Below are positions 46,801 to 55,107 of a stretch of 64,000 bases of DNA, one piece after another. The position numbers and the translations under genes were made by a program. The notes under the pieces were generated by a model, which was not told the origin of the DNA, made no database searches, and saw nothing but the letters and a program-made list of their open reading frames with translations. The stretch spans positions 4,402,001-4,466,000 of the forward strand of contig NZ_BBWW01000001.1 of NCBI RefSeq assembly GCF_001485215.1, read 5' to 3'. Numbering within the stretch: the first letter of the stretch is position 1; every line of letters starts with the position of its first letter. Source of the stretch: Leptolyngbya sp. NIES-2104 (GTDB lineage Bacteria; Cyanobacteriota; Cyanobacteriia; Leptolyngbyales; Leptolyngbyaceae).

Positions 46801-48811
46801 TTCTACTGTAATTCAGTTAATTCAAGGATTAGGACAAGAAAAAATTGTTCGAGGTTATAGCTACGGTAGCTTGAGTAAAGCTTCTGTGTTTAGTCACTTG
46901 ATGCGGGTGAGTTTTCCGGCTCCACAAGATACCCCCGAAGAGTTCAAGCAGCGAGTGATTTCGGCACAGATTCCAACCCAAAAATTGATTCAATTTGCAT
47001 TCTACGCGCCGCAGTGGGTGAACTATGTCGAATATGCACTAGGCTGGTCGGGGTTTGCGGATGCAGTGTGGTGGATTCATGCTCACACCAAAGATACAAG
47101 CTGGTCAGTCGAAGAAGAGGTGCGAGAAACTTGGGAAGCTCAGATTAGTGAACGAACTCCGCTTTCGACTCGAAGCTTAATGGATGGTGCGGTTGATGTG
47201 AGTTGGTTTCTAAGTCTTCGGAAGCGATTAAAACCGGAACGCTGGCAACAGTTATATGATTCGGCGCAGTTTGCATCGAGTGGTAGTGGACATCAACGGG
47301 CGAAACTGTTTGCAGATGCAATGTTGGGAAATCTCCAGATCGAAGCAGTTCGCGATCGCATCAATGAAAAACGCCACCAAGACTCAGTTCGTGCAATCGG
47401 ATTGTTGCCGTTACCGAAAGGGAAAAAGCGCGAAAAGGAATTACTCGATCGATATACCTTACTACAAGAGTTTCTCCGCTCTAGTAAAAAGTTCGGTTCA
47501 CAGCGTCAAGCGAGTGAAAAATTAGCAGTGTCGATCGGATTAGAAAACTTAGCCAGAACAGCAGGCTACATTGATCCACAGCGATTACAGTGGGCAATGG
47601 AGGCTTCTTTAGTTGCGGATCTTGCAGGTCAAGCACAAACGATCGCAATCAATGATGTAAGCGTAAGTCTCTCAATCAATGAATTGGGAGAGCCTGAAAT
47701 TGCAATTTCTAAAGCTGGAAAAGCTTTGAAATCGATTCCTGCAAAACTTAAGAAAGATCCGCAGATTCAAGCTCTGACGAACCGCAAACAAGACATTACA
47801 AAGCAAGCCTCTCGAATGCGGATTTCGTTAGAACAGGCAATGTGTCGGGGAGATCGATTTACAGTAGATGAATTAATGCAGCTTCGGACACATCCGGTAC
47901 TTGCGCCAATGTTATCTCAATTGATTCTTGTAAGTGATCAAGATATTGGATACCTGACCGAAACTGGATTGCGATCGCACAACGGAACCATTCAACCCAT
48001 TCAAGCAGATAGTCTCAGAATTGCTCATCCGTATGATTTGTTGCAATCGAATGAATGGCATCTCTGGCAACAGGATTGTTTTGAGCGATCGCGTTCTCAA
48101 CCCTTCAAGCAAGTGTTCCGTGAATTGTATGTACTGACGGCTCAAGAACAATCGGAAAAGCTTTCAAAACGGTATGAAGGGCATCAGGTGAATTCTAAAC
48201 AAGCGATCGCGCTTTTTGGACAACGCGGCTGGGTTGCAACACCAGACGAAGGCGTAAGACGCACCTTTCATACTGAGGGAGTCATTGCAGCAGTTGAATT
48301 GCAATATGGCTACTACACACCGCTCGAAGTTGAGGGATTAACTTTAGAAGGGGTGCGATTCTACCGTCGTGATGAGTGGAAACCTTTGCCGCTAGTCGAA
48401 GTTCCGCCGATGTTGTTAAGTGAAGTGCTGCGCGATCTAGATTTGGTCGTGAGTGTAGCGCATCAAGGCGGCGTTGATCCAGAGGCGACGGCTTCCACTG
48501 TAGAAATGCGATCGAGCTTAGTGCGTGAAACTTGTCGATTGCTAAAGCTTCCTAATGTTCATATTCAAAGCAATCATGTGCTCATCGAGGGACATTTAGG
48601 AAGCTACTCGGTGCATTTGGGGAGTGCAATGGTACATCGTCAGCCAGGAGGCGCACTTTGTATCATTCCAGTGCCTTCTCAGCATCGTGGGCGCATCTTT
48701 TTACCATTCGTTGATAACGATCCGAAAACTGCGGAAGTCATTTCTAAGGTGGTGCTGTTGGCGAAAGATAAAGAGATTCAAGATCCGACGATTTTGGAGC
48801 AGATTCTTTAA
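43808..48811 (+). CDS. Giant DUF5724/DUF4132-like (MolR-like) protein with HEAT-type repeats
   Basis: 1667 residues, cytosolic, no membrane segments or signal peptide. The N-terminal two thirds are helical with HEAT-like units (for example VRETAIRALHRC, ATRAVQECRDE). The last 600 residues carry LMQLRTHPVLAPMLSQLILV, GLTLEGVRFYRRDEWKPLPL, LSEVLRDLDLVVSVAH and HLGSAMVHRQPGGALCIIP. These recall, from memory, the DUF5724 and DUF4132 (MolR/YehI) families of bacterial giant proteins with no settled function; E. coli MolR was tied to molybdate only by early genetics. The preceding 143-residue gene looks co-transcribed. A MITE-like repeat follows the stop directly. Confidence 0.68.
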   Translation: MLNPEIAQAQLKEVLDPNCSRQRMERIAALPEPYRSIAHDLMGTNDPARSQWEYLQAHQYRTAALNQLAEVSDPTVIFDCLFPKFGAVVASGWGLFDRLPYQQSYHRRSFRVPNHPQFQSKRSAWLLALIDATTGYDHQSLEWFAAWVPYFQYYSIADYFGILFAAAIEQGNETIFQILLDSARGDHEIGAMGRHITRAFLISDRPEAWDFIERLLLAAQRQEGLRQTILEMVDEAHSIAFVRMLRLIVAEKLTRFSSVIRAIDVWFGFGLESLNEKLAKQILTQVSELLEDETAQQQALESSDAQTVYLALWTYGYRDAIAAIDIAISLFNHSEASHRFVAVHFLAQLDLAPARLALIDAIDDPDLTVATRAVQECRDENLKDSDVFERLEQNLARFSQKPKTVSIVWDWVKLESSQELVAFMMVEQLGTRSPKRLIPFLPVMDSYKRHRVVELLAAVDPWDDEIRATLFKLTGDATQWVRETAIRALHRCTITTDESIQIEQLLTRKASDLRRGVLGLLLNQSDENAIESAERLLNAKQAPQRQAGLELLRELVLGKRCVQRSRILAANYQQERSKRSTTEDQLLAAILEPETKEATLTDALGLVDIDELTPIVKPEPRSTIQFTTPAAIACLTSLDELIHEHRQTPVKTRTWESNEEEQLLGNLHSWQLYCDKNTFVLTDVWENWWQQRTPRLRDEDGLELLRMIAPRFQPATSQTTDVVEVVELDNEQQGLIDALEEIPDQLTALIRSYVPDYVPYDEIANQVERSLKTISIELPQLRYPELVNEIARWLMRQHPPEQASNFALDALAQMIQLIPTEKLRDYPRWNQYEYQGLRSRIETFLQGWIYLAQAHDHLTLEWNDDRQLWWQITRWFDRWMTFHNSITTIFSTYAAWEAGAAKEADLIFQIIGSYEEVRPQENATAATIAEAKARVRSYFNELYNLTRRKPQAEYQQLPRLNEIVDRIRARILSIELQRGDFPTAASYAARQLRSITGISTVIQLIQGLGQEKIVRGYSYGSLSKASVFSHLMRVSFPAPQDTPEEFKQRVISAQIPTQKLIQFAFYAPQWVNYVEYALGWSGFADAVWWIHAHTKDTSWSVEEEVRETWEAQISERTPLSTRSLMDGAVDVSWFLSLRKRLKPERWQQLYDSAQFASSGSGHQRAKLFADAMLGNLQIEAVRDRINEKRHQDSVRAIGLLPLPKGKKREKELLDRYTLLQEFLRSSKKFGSQRQASEKLAVSIGLENLARTAGYIDPQRLQWAMEASLVADLAGQAQTIAINDVSVSLSINELGEPEIAISKAGKALKSIPAKLKKDPQIQALTNRKQDITKQASRMRISLEQAMCRGDRFTVDELMQLRTHPVLAPMLSQLILVSDQDIGYLTETGLRSHNGTIQPIQADSLRIAHPYDLLQSNEWHLWQQDCFERSRSQPFKQVFRELYVLTAQEQSEKLSKRYEGHQVNSKQAIALFGQRGWVATPDEGVRRTFHTEGVIAAVELQYGYYTPLEVEGLTLEGVRFYRRDEWKPLPLVEVPPMLLSEVLRDLDLVVSVAHQGGVDPEATASTVEMRSSLVRETCRLLKLPNVHIQSNHVLIEGHLGSYSVHLGSAMVHRQPGGALCIIPVPSQHRGRIFLPFVDNDPKTAEVISKVVLLAKDKEIQDPTILEQIL

Positions 48812-49011
48812 CGTGAATTCGATAAGTCTTTGCGCTTCGTTGCTCACCCGCCCCGGAATAGAATTCGGGGAAGAGCGGTGCAAAGTCCCTTCAGGACTAC
48901 AAGCCTCATGGTCTTTAATCTTCAGTCCCCTTCAGTGGACTTCGTTCGACTAGCCCCGAATTCCATTCCGGGGCGAGACTAAATCGGAGTGAGAAACCTA
49001 TTGAATTCACG
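48812..49011. repeat. MITE-like nested-hairpin repeat, copy 3 (variant family)
   Basis: Outer arms CGTGAATTC (48812-48820) and GAATTCACG (49003-49011) bound exactly 200 bp. Inner arms CGCCCCGGAATAGAATTCGG and the reverse complement of CGCCCCGGAATGGAATTCGG (about 48850-48870 and 48953-48975) enclose hairpins AGTCC-CTTCA-GGACT and AGTCC-CCTTCAGT-GGACT. The layout equals copy 1 although the arm sequence has diverged. It fills the gap between two convergent genes and could end both transcripts. Confidence 0.7.
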
Positions 49012-49015
49012 ATCC

Positions 49016-49387
49016 TTAGCGTTTCGATCGCTCTGCTAATCCGTAACCGATCGCGATTCCCGCAGAACTTGCAATTAAGTCGATCGCGTCTAAACTACGA
49101 TTCGGTGACAATCCCTGTGCGAGTTCTTCTCCAAACGTAAACAGCGTGAATAATCCGGGAAAGACTGGCACAGGAATATTGAAAATTCTAATCTGCCGAT
49201 GATTCATCGCTTTGTGTCCGAGAAACGTCGCAATGCCGTAGAGAATCACATGAGCGAGTTTATCGTTTTCGGTGAGGATGGTCGGAAGTTTGCCTTGGTA
49301 CGCGAAGAATAGAATCGTTACGAAAATGGCGGAAAAGGCGATCGCACAAACGATCCAAATCCAACGGGAAGCGGTGACGGTTTTCAT
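49016..49387 (-). CDS. VanZ-like small membrane protein
   Basis: 123 residues with four hydrophobic segments. The VanZ-type core is NDKLAHVILYGIATFLGHKA (Asp, His) and FTFGEELAQGLSPNRSLDAI followed by DLIASSAGIAIGYGL, matching the E-x-x-Q and D-x-x-A-N/S-x-x-G pattern. VanZ confers teicoplanin resistance in some Gram-positives; in cyanobacteria the role is unknown. The stop is only 5 bp from the edge of the copy 3 repeat. Confidence 0.82.
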   Translation of the reverse strand: MKTVTASRWIWIVCAIAFSAIFVTILFFAYQGKLPTILTENDKLAHVILYGIATFLGHKAMNHRQIRIFNIPVPVFPGLFTLFTFGEELAQGLSPNRSLDAIDLIASSAGIAIGYGLAERSKR

Positions 49388-49576
49388 AAAAATCGCTCTG
49401 GAACTTCGATCGACTACAACAGCAAAGTTGCTGACTTCTGGAGCTTTGCGAAATTCTTACAGGCGAAACTTTGTAGGTCAAGAAACCCTAATGTACATCT
49501 AGGGACTTATGGCAAGATTTGAAAACATTTTTTAACATATAGTGCATAATGAACTCACAAGCTATTCCACGGCACT

Positions 49577-49795
49577 ATGATTCGTAAACCCTCCGCTGAT
49601 TTGGTTACGTTTCTTTCACGGCTCCGATCTGGGATTTGGATTTTCGGGATCTCGTCCTGGTTGTTTGGTTTAACCGATCGCTCTCTTGCCGCGTTTATGG
49701 ACGGTTATCTTTCTGCGATCGATATCGCTCAATTGTTTACTGCCTCATTTTTCTTCGTGGGTTGGTTGTTTTTGAAGCCAGCAAAGCTGTTCTAA
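49577..49795 (+). CDS. Small hydrophobic protein, function unknown
   Basis: 72 residues with two hydrophobic stretches (IWIFGISSWLFGL and IAQLFTASFFFVGWLFL). The start has no strong ribosome binding site. The 3' end overlaps the convergent histidine kinase gene by 51 bp. It could be a small membrane protein; an unexpressed frame cannot be excluded. Confidence 0.45.
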   Translation: MIRKPSADLVTFLSRLRSGIWIFGISSWLFGLTDRSLAAFMDGYLSAIDIAQLFTASFFFVGWLFLKPAKLF

Positions 49796-51694
49796 ACTTG
49801 CAAACTCCAATATGGGTAATTCAACCGTAAAGGTTGCCCCACGTCCTTCTCCCTCGCTTTCGGCATGCACCGTTCCACCGTGTAACTCAGCGAGATGCTG
49901 CACGATCGCGAGTCCAAGTCCTAACCCACCAAATTGTCTTGTACTGCTGCCATCTGCCTGCTTAAAGTGATCAAAAACATAAGGCAGAAATTCAGGATTG
50001 ATTCCGATTCCTTGATCGCGAACGGTGATTTGTGCGATCGGTCCGGTTTGTACTAGCGAAATTTCAACCCGTTCATTTTCTGGTGAGAACTTGATTGCGT
50101 TTGAAAGTAGATTCCAGATAATCTGTTGCAATCGATTCGAGTCACCTAAAACCATACAGGAAGCATCAGGAATGGTGGATTCGAGCGTGATCCCTTTTGT
50201 ATTCGCTGAGAGTTGAACGGTGTCGATCGCAGATTGAATGACATCTCTCAAATCAATTAGTTCTTTTTTGAGAACTAACTTCCCTTTCAGAATGCGCGAT
50301 ACATCTAATAAATCATCAATCAAGTTGATCTGAATCTTCGCATTCCGTTCGATAATTTCTAGCGCTTTCTCTAAACCTGCTTGATCAAATTTACGCTGTC
50401 TTAGAAGTTGAACCCAGCCTAGAATTGGATTCAATGGGGTTCGTAACTCATGTGATAGAACCGCTAGAAATTCATCTTTAATTTGATTTGATTTCGCTAA
50501 CTGTTCACTTCGATTCTGAAGTGATTTCATCAGATTTGCTCGATCGAGCGCGATCGCAACTTGATCGGCTGCTGCTTGCATCAATTCCTGTTCTTCTTGG
50601 GTGAAAAAAGTTCTCGATCGACTGCCAAACGACAATGAGCCTAACACTTTTCCTTTAGTGATTAATGGTTGGCATGAGTAAGCAGTAATGCCGATTGATC
50701 TTACTAAGATTGCTTGCTCTAATGTCGAATTTTGAACATCAGCTAAGCAAATTTGTGCTCCATTCTTTACCGCTGTTCCACAAACTGCCTGCCCAATTTC
50801 TAAGTGAGCAAACTCCGCCTTTTGGTCTGTGGTTAATCCATAAGATGAAGCAAGCTTAAGGTAGGAGTCTTCCTGTCTGGGTGTCACCAGGTAATTGAAA
50901 TACAGATCTAACTCTAACTGTACAGAAAGCCGTTCATACAGATTATCAAGCAGCGCGATCGGGTCTTCCGCTAACAATAAATCTCGCGTTGTGTCATACA
51001 GCAAATTCAGCTTGTCATTTTGTTTTTGAAGTGCTTGTTCTGCGGTTTCTCGTTGAATCAAATTCCGTCGTAGCTGCCAAACGAGAAGTTCTAAAAATAA
51101 TGCGATCGCTAAACAACTCGGAAGCGTTAACCAAACGATCAGATTTAATCGTCTTTGTTCTGCATTCGATCGCTGATCTAATAGCTGTCTTTCCTGACTT
51201 TGCATCTGATTAATCAGACCGCGAATCTCAATCATCAGAAATCGACCGCGATTGCTTTTCACAATCGATCGCGCTTCATCCATTCGGTTCTGATCCGCTA
51301 ACTGAATCGTCTGCCGTAACAACGACAATCGATCGGTCATTAACTGGTCAATCTGCGACAATCGTTGCTTCTGGCTCGAATTATCTCTTACCAACTCTTG
51401 CAAGCGATCCATCGTTTGATCGACCACTTGAATCGCATCATCGTAAGGCTGCAAATATTGTCGATCGTTCGTCAGCAAATAGCCCCGCTGCCCGACTTCC
51501 GCGTCTTTCAATTGGGATAAAAGCGATTCTGTCGTTAATAAAACTTGCTGCGTATGGCTCTCCCAGTGTTTTGCCTCTCGATAGCCTGTCAGCGTCGAGT
51601 AAGAGAGCATTCCGATACCGATCAGTGCCGCTAGAGAGCACCAAACCCCGATCGAGGCTTTGCGTGAGAACGATCGCTTCATGTATCGCGCCAT
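49745..51694 (-). CDS. CHASE3-GAF sensor histidine kinase
   Basis: 649 residues. TM1 (about 15-35), a CHASE3 extracytoplasmic domain (EVGQRGYLLTNDRQYLQPYD), TM2 (about 185-205), a GAF domain (about 250-395; IGQAVCGTAVKNGAQICLAD), HisKA with SHELRTPLNPILGWVQLL, and HATPase with NLLSNAIKFSPE, DQGIGI and GGLGLGLAIV. It senses an unknown external signal and has no adjacent response regulator. It is divergent from apcA, with 262 bp between the starts. Confidence 0.92.
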   Translation of the reverse strand: MARYMKRSFSRKASIGVWCSLAALIGIGMLSYSTLTGYREAKHWESHTQQVLLTTESLLSQLKDAEVGQRGYLLTNDRQYLQPYDDAIQVVDQTMDRLQELVRDNSSQKQRLSQIDQLMTDRLSLLRQTIQLADQNRMDEARSIVKSNRGRFLMIEIRGLINQMQSQERQLLDQRSNAEQRRLNLIVWLTLPSCLAIALFLELLVWQLRRNLIQRETAEQALQKQNDKLNLLYDTTRDLLLAEDPIALLDNLYERLSVQLELDLYFNYLVTPRQEDSYLKLASSYGLTTDQKAEFAHLEIGQAVCGTAVKNGAQICLADVQNSTLEQAILVRSIGITAYSCQPLITKGKVLGSLSFGSRSRTFFTQEEQELMQAAADQVAIALDRANLMKSLQNRSEQLAKSNQIKDEFLAVLSHELRTPLNPILGWVQLLRQRKFDQAGLEKALEIIERNAKIQINLIDDLLDVSRILKGKLVLKKELIDLRDVIQSAIDTVQLSANTKGITLESTIPDASCMVLGDSNRLQQIIWNLLSNAIKFSPENERVEISLVQTGPIAQITVRDQGIGINPEFLPYVFDHFKQADGSSTRQFGGLGLGLAIVQHLAELHGGTVHAESEGEGRGATFTVELPILEFASLEQLCWLQKQPTHEEK

Positions 51695-51956
51695 ATCAAC
51701 CGTGCGGTAGATTCTATCTAGGCTAACGCTTTCTTCGCTCTACTGAATGATAGATCTTTTGTATCCTGAGTAAAAATATTACAAAATGTTGCGAAGTAAC
51801 TGAGAAGGTGAACGCAATGCCGCACAATAATTTCGGAAGGTCGCTAAGTCAAACCGCCAAGAGCCAATAAGCTCCGAGCGCAGAGACTTACTAAGCCATT
51901 TGGGGAACTCCCGCTTTTAAACACACTCGGTTACATTTCCTTGGAGGAATCCATCA
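51695..51956 (+). promoter_or_regulatory. apcA leader and divergent promoter region
   Basis: 262 bp between the kinase start and apcA. It holds an A/T-rich stretch with ATATTACAAAATG around 51774-51787 and a TAAGTC/GACTTA inverted pair (about 51845 and 51886) that would fold the long 5' UTR. GGAGG lies 10 bases before the apcA ATG. A long structured leader is usual for highly expressed phycobilisome operons; no start site can be fixed. Confidence 0.4.
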
Positions 51957-52442
51957 ATGAGTATTGTCACGAAGTCAATCGTGAATGCTGACGCTGAGGC
52001 ACGCTATCTCAGCCCCGGCGAATTGGATCGGATCAAAAGCTTCGTCACCACAGGCGAAAAGCGTCTTCGGATTGCTCAAACCCTGAGCGACTCGCGTGAG
52101 CGCATCGTGAAGCAAGCAGGCGACCAATTGTTCCAAAAGCGTCCCGATGTCGTTTCTCCTGGTGGAAACGCTTACGGCGAAGAAATGACCGCTACCTGCC
52201 TGCGTGACCTCGACTACTACCTGCGCCTCGTGACCTACGGAATCGTTGCAGGCGATGTCACCCCGATCGAAGAAATCGGTGTTGTCGGCGTGAAAGAAAT
52301 GTACAACTCCTTGGGAACTCCGATCCCCGCAGTTGCAGAAGGCGTTCGTGCAATGAAGAACGTTGCAGCATCGTTGCTGTCGTCGGATGATGCGTCTGAA
52401 GCTGGTGCATACTTCGACTACTTGATCGGTGCAATGCAGTAA
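51957..52442 (+). CDS. apcA: Allophycocyanin alpha subunit
   Basis: 161 residues, beginning [20 protein letters not shown]. The phycocyanobilin-binding Cys is C81 in [12 protein letters not shown], and [15 protein letters not shown] is typical of ApcA. With ApcB it forms the trimers of the phycobilisome core that pass energy to the photosystems. GGAGG precedes the start. apcB follows after 63 bp. apcE, often upstream of apcA, is not here. Confidence 0.98.
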   Translation: MSIVTKSIVNADAEARYLSPGELDRIKSFVTTGEKRLRIAQTLSDSRERIVKQAGDQLFQKRPDVVSPGGNAYGEEMTATCLRDLDYYLRLVTYGIVAGDVTPIEEIGVVGVKEMYNSLGTPIPAVAEGVRAMKNVAASLLSSDDASEAGAYFDYLIGAMQ

Positions 52443-52505
52443 TCGCTGCAAAGCTCGATTTCCTCCTTTATTCATTAAGACCACGCGACTTACGGAACTT
52501 TAATC

Positions 52506-52991
52506 ATGCAAGACGCAATTACCTCGGTAATCAACACTTCTGATGTCCAAGGCAAGTACCTGGACGGATCAGCACTCGAAAAGCTCAAAGGCTATTTCTC
52601 GACTGGCGAACTGCGCGTTCGTGCAGCAACCACGATTTCGGCTAACGCAGCAGCGATCGTGAAAGAAGCCGTTGCGAAGTCGTTGTTGTACTCGGATATC
52701 ACCCGTCCCGGTGGAAACATGTACACGACTCGTCGCTATGCAGCTTGCATCCGTGACTTGGACTACTACCTCCGCTACTCGACCTACGCAATGTTGGCGG
52801 GCGACCCTTCGATCCTCGATGAGCGCGTTCTCAACGGATTGAAAGAAACCTACAACAGCTTGGGTGTACCCATTGCAGCAACCGTTCAATCGATCCAAGC
52901 GATGAAAGAAGTCACCGCTGGTTTGGTTGGTGCTGATGCTGGTAAAGAAATGGGCGTTTACTTCGACTACATCAGCTCTGGTTTGAGCTAA
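52506..52991 (+). CDS. apcB: Allophycocyanin beta subunit
   Basis: 161 residues, [21 protein letters not shown]81 in [12 protein letters not shown] binds the bilin, and N71 ([10 protein letters not shown]) is the conserved Asn methylated in beta-type phycobiliproteins. Second gene of apcABC. A long imperfect hairpin follows about 50 bp after the stop and may limit read-through into apcC. Confidence 0.98.
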   Translation: MQDAITSVINTSDVQGKYLDGSALEKLKGYFSTGELRVRAATTISANAAAIVKEAVAKSLLYSDITRPGGNMYTTRRYAACIRDLDYYLRYSTYAMLAGDPSILDERVLNGLKETYNSLGVPIAATVQSIQAMKEVTAGLVGADAGKEMGVYFDYISSGLS

Positions 52992-53041
52992 GAGTTGGGT
53001 AAGGAATAAAGGTCTGCTTTGTTCTTTAGCTTTTCTCGATC

Positions 53042-53128
53042 GGTTTGGAAGTCTGGAGTGAGTATTAAGTGGTTGAGGCTAGTTTTGGCTTTTACGATTT
53101 AATATTGACTCTTGGCTTCCAACCTTTT
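53042..53128 (+). terminator. Hairpin attenuator candidate between apcB and apcC
   Basis: GGTTTGGAAG (53042-53051) pairs with CTTCCAACC (53116-53124, one bulge). The stem continues through the GAGT and TATTA blocks on the left against matching blocks before 53115, about 20 pairs with mismatches, followed by CTTTT. It should end most apcAB transcripts while letting some reach apcC. A second pair, TTTAGATT (53160-53167) with AATCTAAA (53192-53199), lies in the same 301-bp gap. No gene is present there. Confidence 0.55.
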
Positions 53129-53292
53129 AAACGAGGTTTGTTTTATTTTGTTTGATCCATTTAGATTTGTTAAGCCGCTATCATTTAGCTGAATCTAAAG
53201 TGCGATCGACATTTTTGAGATTTTTCTAAACTCGACCTGAAAGGCACTCGTTGCGCTGTGTCCTCTTTCTTCATCCTTTAGGAGAGATTCCA

Positions 53293-53496
53293 ATGAGAAT
53301 GTTCAAGATCACTGCTTGTGTTCCGAGCCAAACTCGGATTCGGACACAACGCGAACTGCAAAATACCTTCTTCACGAAGCTGGTTCCTTACGAAAACTGG
53401 TTCAAAGAGCAGCAACGCATCCAAAAAATGGGTGGAAAGATTGTGAAAGTTGAACTCGCGACAGGTAAGCAAGGCATGAATACAGGTCTAGCGTAA
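53293..53496 (+). CDS. apcC: Phycobilisome core linker LC7.8
   Basis: 67 residues from the ATG at 53293 (AGGAGAG upstream): MRMFKITACVPSQTRIRTQR to the KMGGKIVKVELATGKQG end. The frame extends upstream to 53251 but without family similarity. This CpcD-type linker caps allophycocyanin trimers at the ends of core cylinders. It is separated from apcB by a hairpin-rich gap and followed by a terminator. Confidence 0.97.
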   Translation: MRMFKITACVPSQTRIRTQRELQNTFFTKLVPYENWFKEQQRIQKMGGKIVKVELATGKQGMNTGLA

Positions 53497-53532
53497 GCGA
53501 GTTCGCAAGGTTTGCTAACTCTGAGCATTAGC

Positions 53533-53557
53533 AGGAGGTTTCTGACCTCCTTTTTTG
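53533..53557 (+). terminator. Intrinsic terminator after apcC
   Basis: AGGAGGT (53533-53539) pairs with ACCTCCT (53545-53551), with a T tract up to 53556, 36 bp after the apcC stop. Confidence 0.88.
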
Positions 53558-53646
53558 TTGGTCGTTTGTAAAGTCGTTCACTTATATTTGATGTCATCTG
53601 GTTAGAACATGAAAACAGAATTGTGCAATTAATACCCGCAGTACCT

Positions 53647-54189
53647 ATGTCTACGAGCGACACAATAGCCGCTCTGGCTTTACTACTTTCTGTTTCTTCT
53701 TTCGCTGTGTCTTTGCTTACTCTGTATTTCCAATTTCTACGAAAGACACGAGTAGTAAAGCTTACTCTACTTAATTGGTTTTCAGAAATTAGTTCAAGTA
53801 GTGAGACGATCTTGGTTCTACATTTAGCCTTTGCAAACTTGGGTAATCAGCCTAGTGTCTTGTTGAATGTTGGATTAGCCTTTGAAAGTAGCAGAAAGAG
53901 CCGTGTACTACTTCCAGAGCAAGAAAGCAAACGCGAACCAATGCTCTTGAAACCTTCAGATATTCAATCGGAAATCTACAAATTTGCGTGTTCAGAAAGT
54001 CTCCTTTCATTTGTTCTAGACCACGATTCGAGTCGGCAGGAAATTAAGCCGATTATCCGTTTTGAAATTCTTGATTCTACCGGGAAACACCATGAGAGAA
54101 GTTTATACGGTTGTATTGTCAAGGTTGAAAACTTCAGGGTATGTGGTACGCAGTATTCACGATATGCACAAGTAACATTGAACTCGTAA
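53647..54189 (+). CDS. Single-spanning hypothetical protein
   Basis: 180 residues from the ATG at 53647; the frame opens at a GTG at 53623. One transmembrane helix near the N-terminus (AALALLLSVSSFAVSLLTLY) is followed by a soluble beta-rich domain (ILVLHLAFANLGNQPSVLLN). That block looks like the Ig-like membrane-proximal domains of small bacterial proteins, but I recognise no family. Codon use seems less GATC-rich than its neighbours, consistent with an accessory gene. Function unknown. Confidence 0.6.
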   Translation: MSTSDTIAALALLLSVSSFAVSLLTLYFQFLRKTRVVKLTLLNWFSEISSSSETILVLHLAFANLGNQPSVLLNVGLAFESSRKSRVLLPEQESKREPMLLKPSDIQSEIYKFACSESLLSFVLDHDSSRQEIKPIIRFEILDSTGKHHERSLYGCIVKVENFRVCGTQYSRYAQVTLNS

Positions 54190-54309
54190 GCCCATCAGTA
54201 AATAGTTATGGCACGATACCAAAAATACAGCCTTGTGCAAGCAAAACAGCAAGAACAAGTTTCTCGCACTGATGCCGAATGAATAAATAAGTGGTAGCAC
54301 GATAAATTT

Positions 54310-54579
54310 ATGCAGTTTGAATGGGATGAAGTCAAAGCAGTACGCAACTTATCGAAACACGGAGTTTCGTTTGAAGAAGCAAAAACGGTTTTTGACGATC
54401 CTCTTTATGTTGACTTTTACGATTCAGATCATTCTGAGGAAGAAGATAGATATCTTATTATTGGGCAGTCGAAACGAGGACGATTGTTGATCGCTTCGTA
54501 TACTGAAAGAGAAGGTTCAATTCGCCTGATCAGCGCAAGAGCAGCAACACGAAGCGAGCGAGAAGCTTATGAAGAGTGA
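54310..54579 (+). CDS. brnT: BrnT-family toxin
   Basis: 89 residues: FEWDEVKAVRNLSKHGVSFE, then EEAKTVFDDP, DRYLIIGQSKRGRLLIASYT and the RLISARAATRSEREAYEE end. All the BrnT landmarks are present (W-D-x-x-K-x-x-x-N-x-x-K-H-G and ISAR). BrnT is a RelE-fold ribonuclease. The gene overlaps the antitoxin gene by 11 bp, in the toxin-first order normal for brnTA. Confidence 0.95.
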   Translation: MQFEWDEVKAVRNLSKHGVSFEEAKTVFDDPLYVDFYDSDHSEEEDRYLIIGQSKRGRLLIASYTEREGSIRLISARAATRSEREAYEE

Positions 54580-54823
54580 TAATTCAGAGATGGAAGACGA
54601 TTTGCGCCCAGAGTATGACCTGAAGAAACTACGGGTTAGAAGATTAGGTGCTGAAAGAAAAAGTTTTGGAAGCGCGACTGTCCGCTTAGAGCCTGATGTT
54701 GCAGAGATGTTTCCTGATGCTGATGCAGTTAATCAAGCATTACGGTTTTTGATTCGAGTGATGCGAGATCAACAGCCTCCTAGTTCAAATGTGCAAGCTA
54801 ATTATTCAGATCCAGCTAAATAG
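54569..54823 (+). CDS. brnA: BrnA-like antitoxin
   Basis: 84 residues. An acidic Tyr-containing N-terminus (DDLRPEYDLKKL) is the toxin-binding stretch; the C-terminal part (TVRLEPDVAEMFPDADAVNQ then ALRFLIRVMRDQ) is a ribbon-helix-helix of the BrnA type. It should neutralise BrnT and repress the operon. Confidence 0.9.
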   Translation: MKSDNSEMEDDLRPEYDLKKLRVRRLGAERKSFGSATVRLEPDVAEMFPDADAVNQALRFLIRVMRDQQPPSSNVQANYSDPAK

Positions 54824-54832
54824 TTAAGGACA

Positions 54833-55042
54833 ATGGATAACCAACGCTTAGATCCAGCGATCGCACAAGTCATTCTCAATGCACTGCCTGAACACATCCG
54901 TAAAGCATACCTCGCTCATGCCGCAGAGATTGAGTACCCGGTAGAAGCCGTTATCGAAATGGCACTTGCAGGATTTCTTGATTCAGAAGCACTCAGTTTT
55001 GTCGATTGTAAACCTGCTGCTTACGATGTTGCACAGGCTTAG
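54833..55042 (+). CDS. Small hypothetical protein downstream of brnTA
   Basis: 69 residues, MDNQRLDPAIAQVILNALPE, predicted helical, acidic, without Cys clusters or membrane segments. It starts 9 bp after brnA on the same strand, so it may be a third member of the module. No family recognised. Confidence 0.5.
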   Translation: MDNQRLDPAIAQVILNALPEHIRKAYLAHAAEIEYPVEAVIEMALAGFLDSEALSFVDCKPAAYDVAQA

Positions 55043-55107
55043 TATCACCGCTTCAAAGCGAATGCTATTCACACAGATCGACGACCGTTCCTTAGAGGCT
55101 GACATCG

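Noticed and set aside
13485-49011. Dispersed palindromic repeats considered as CRISPR remnants
   Set aside because: Copies are single, far apart, about 140-205 bp and made of nested inverted repeats, with no regular spacers and no cas genes in the window.
54208-54282. 24-codon frame just upstream of brnT
   Set aside because: Short, no ribosome binding site, and ends 27 bp before brnT. A leader peptide cannot be excluded but nothing supports it.
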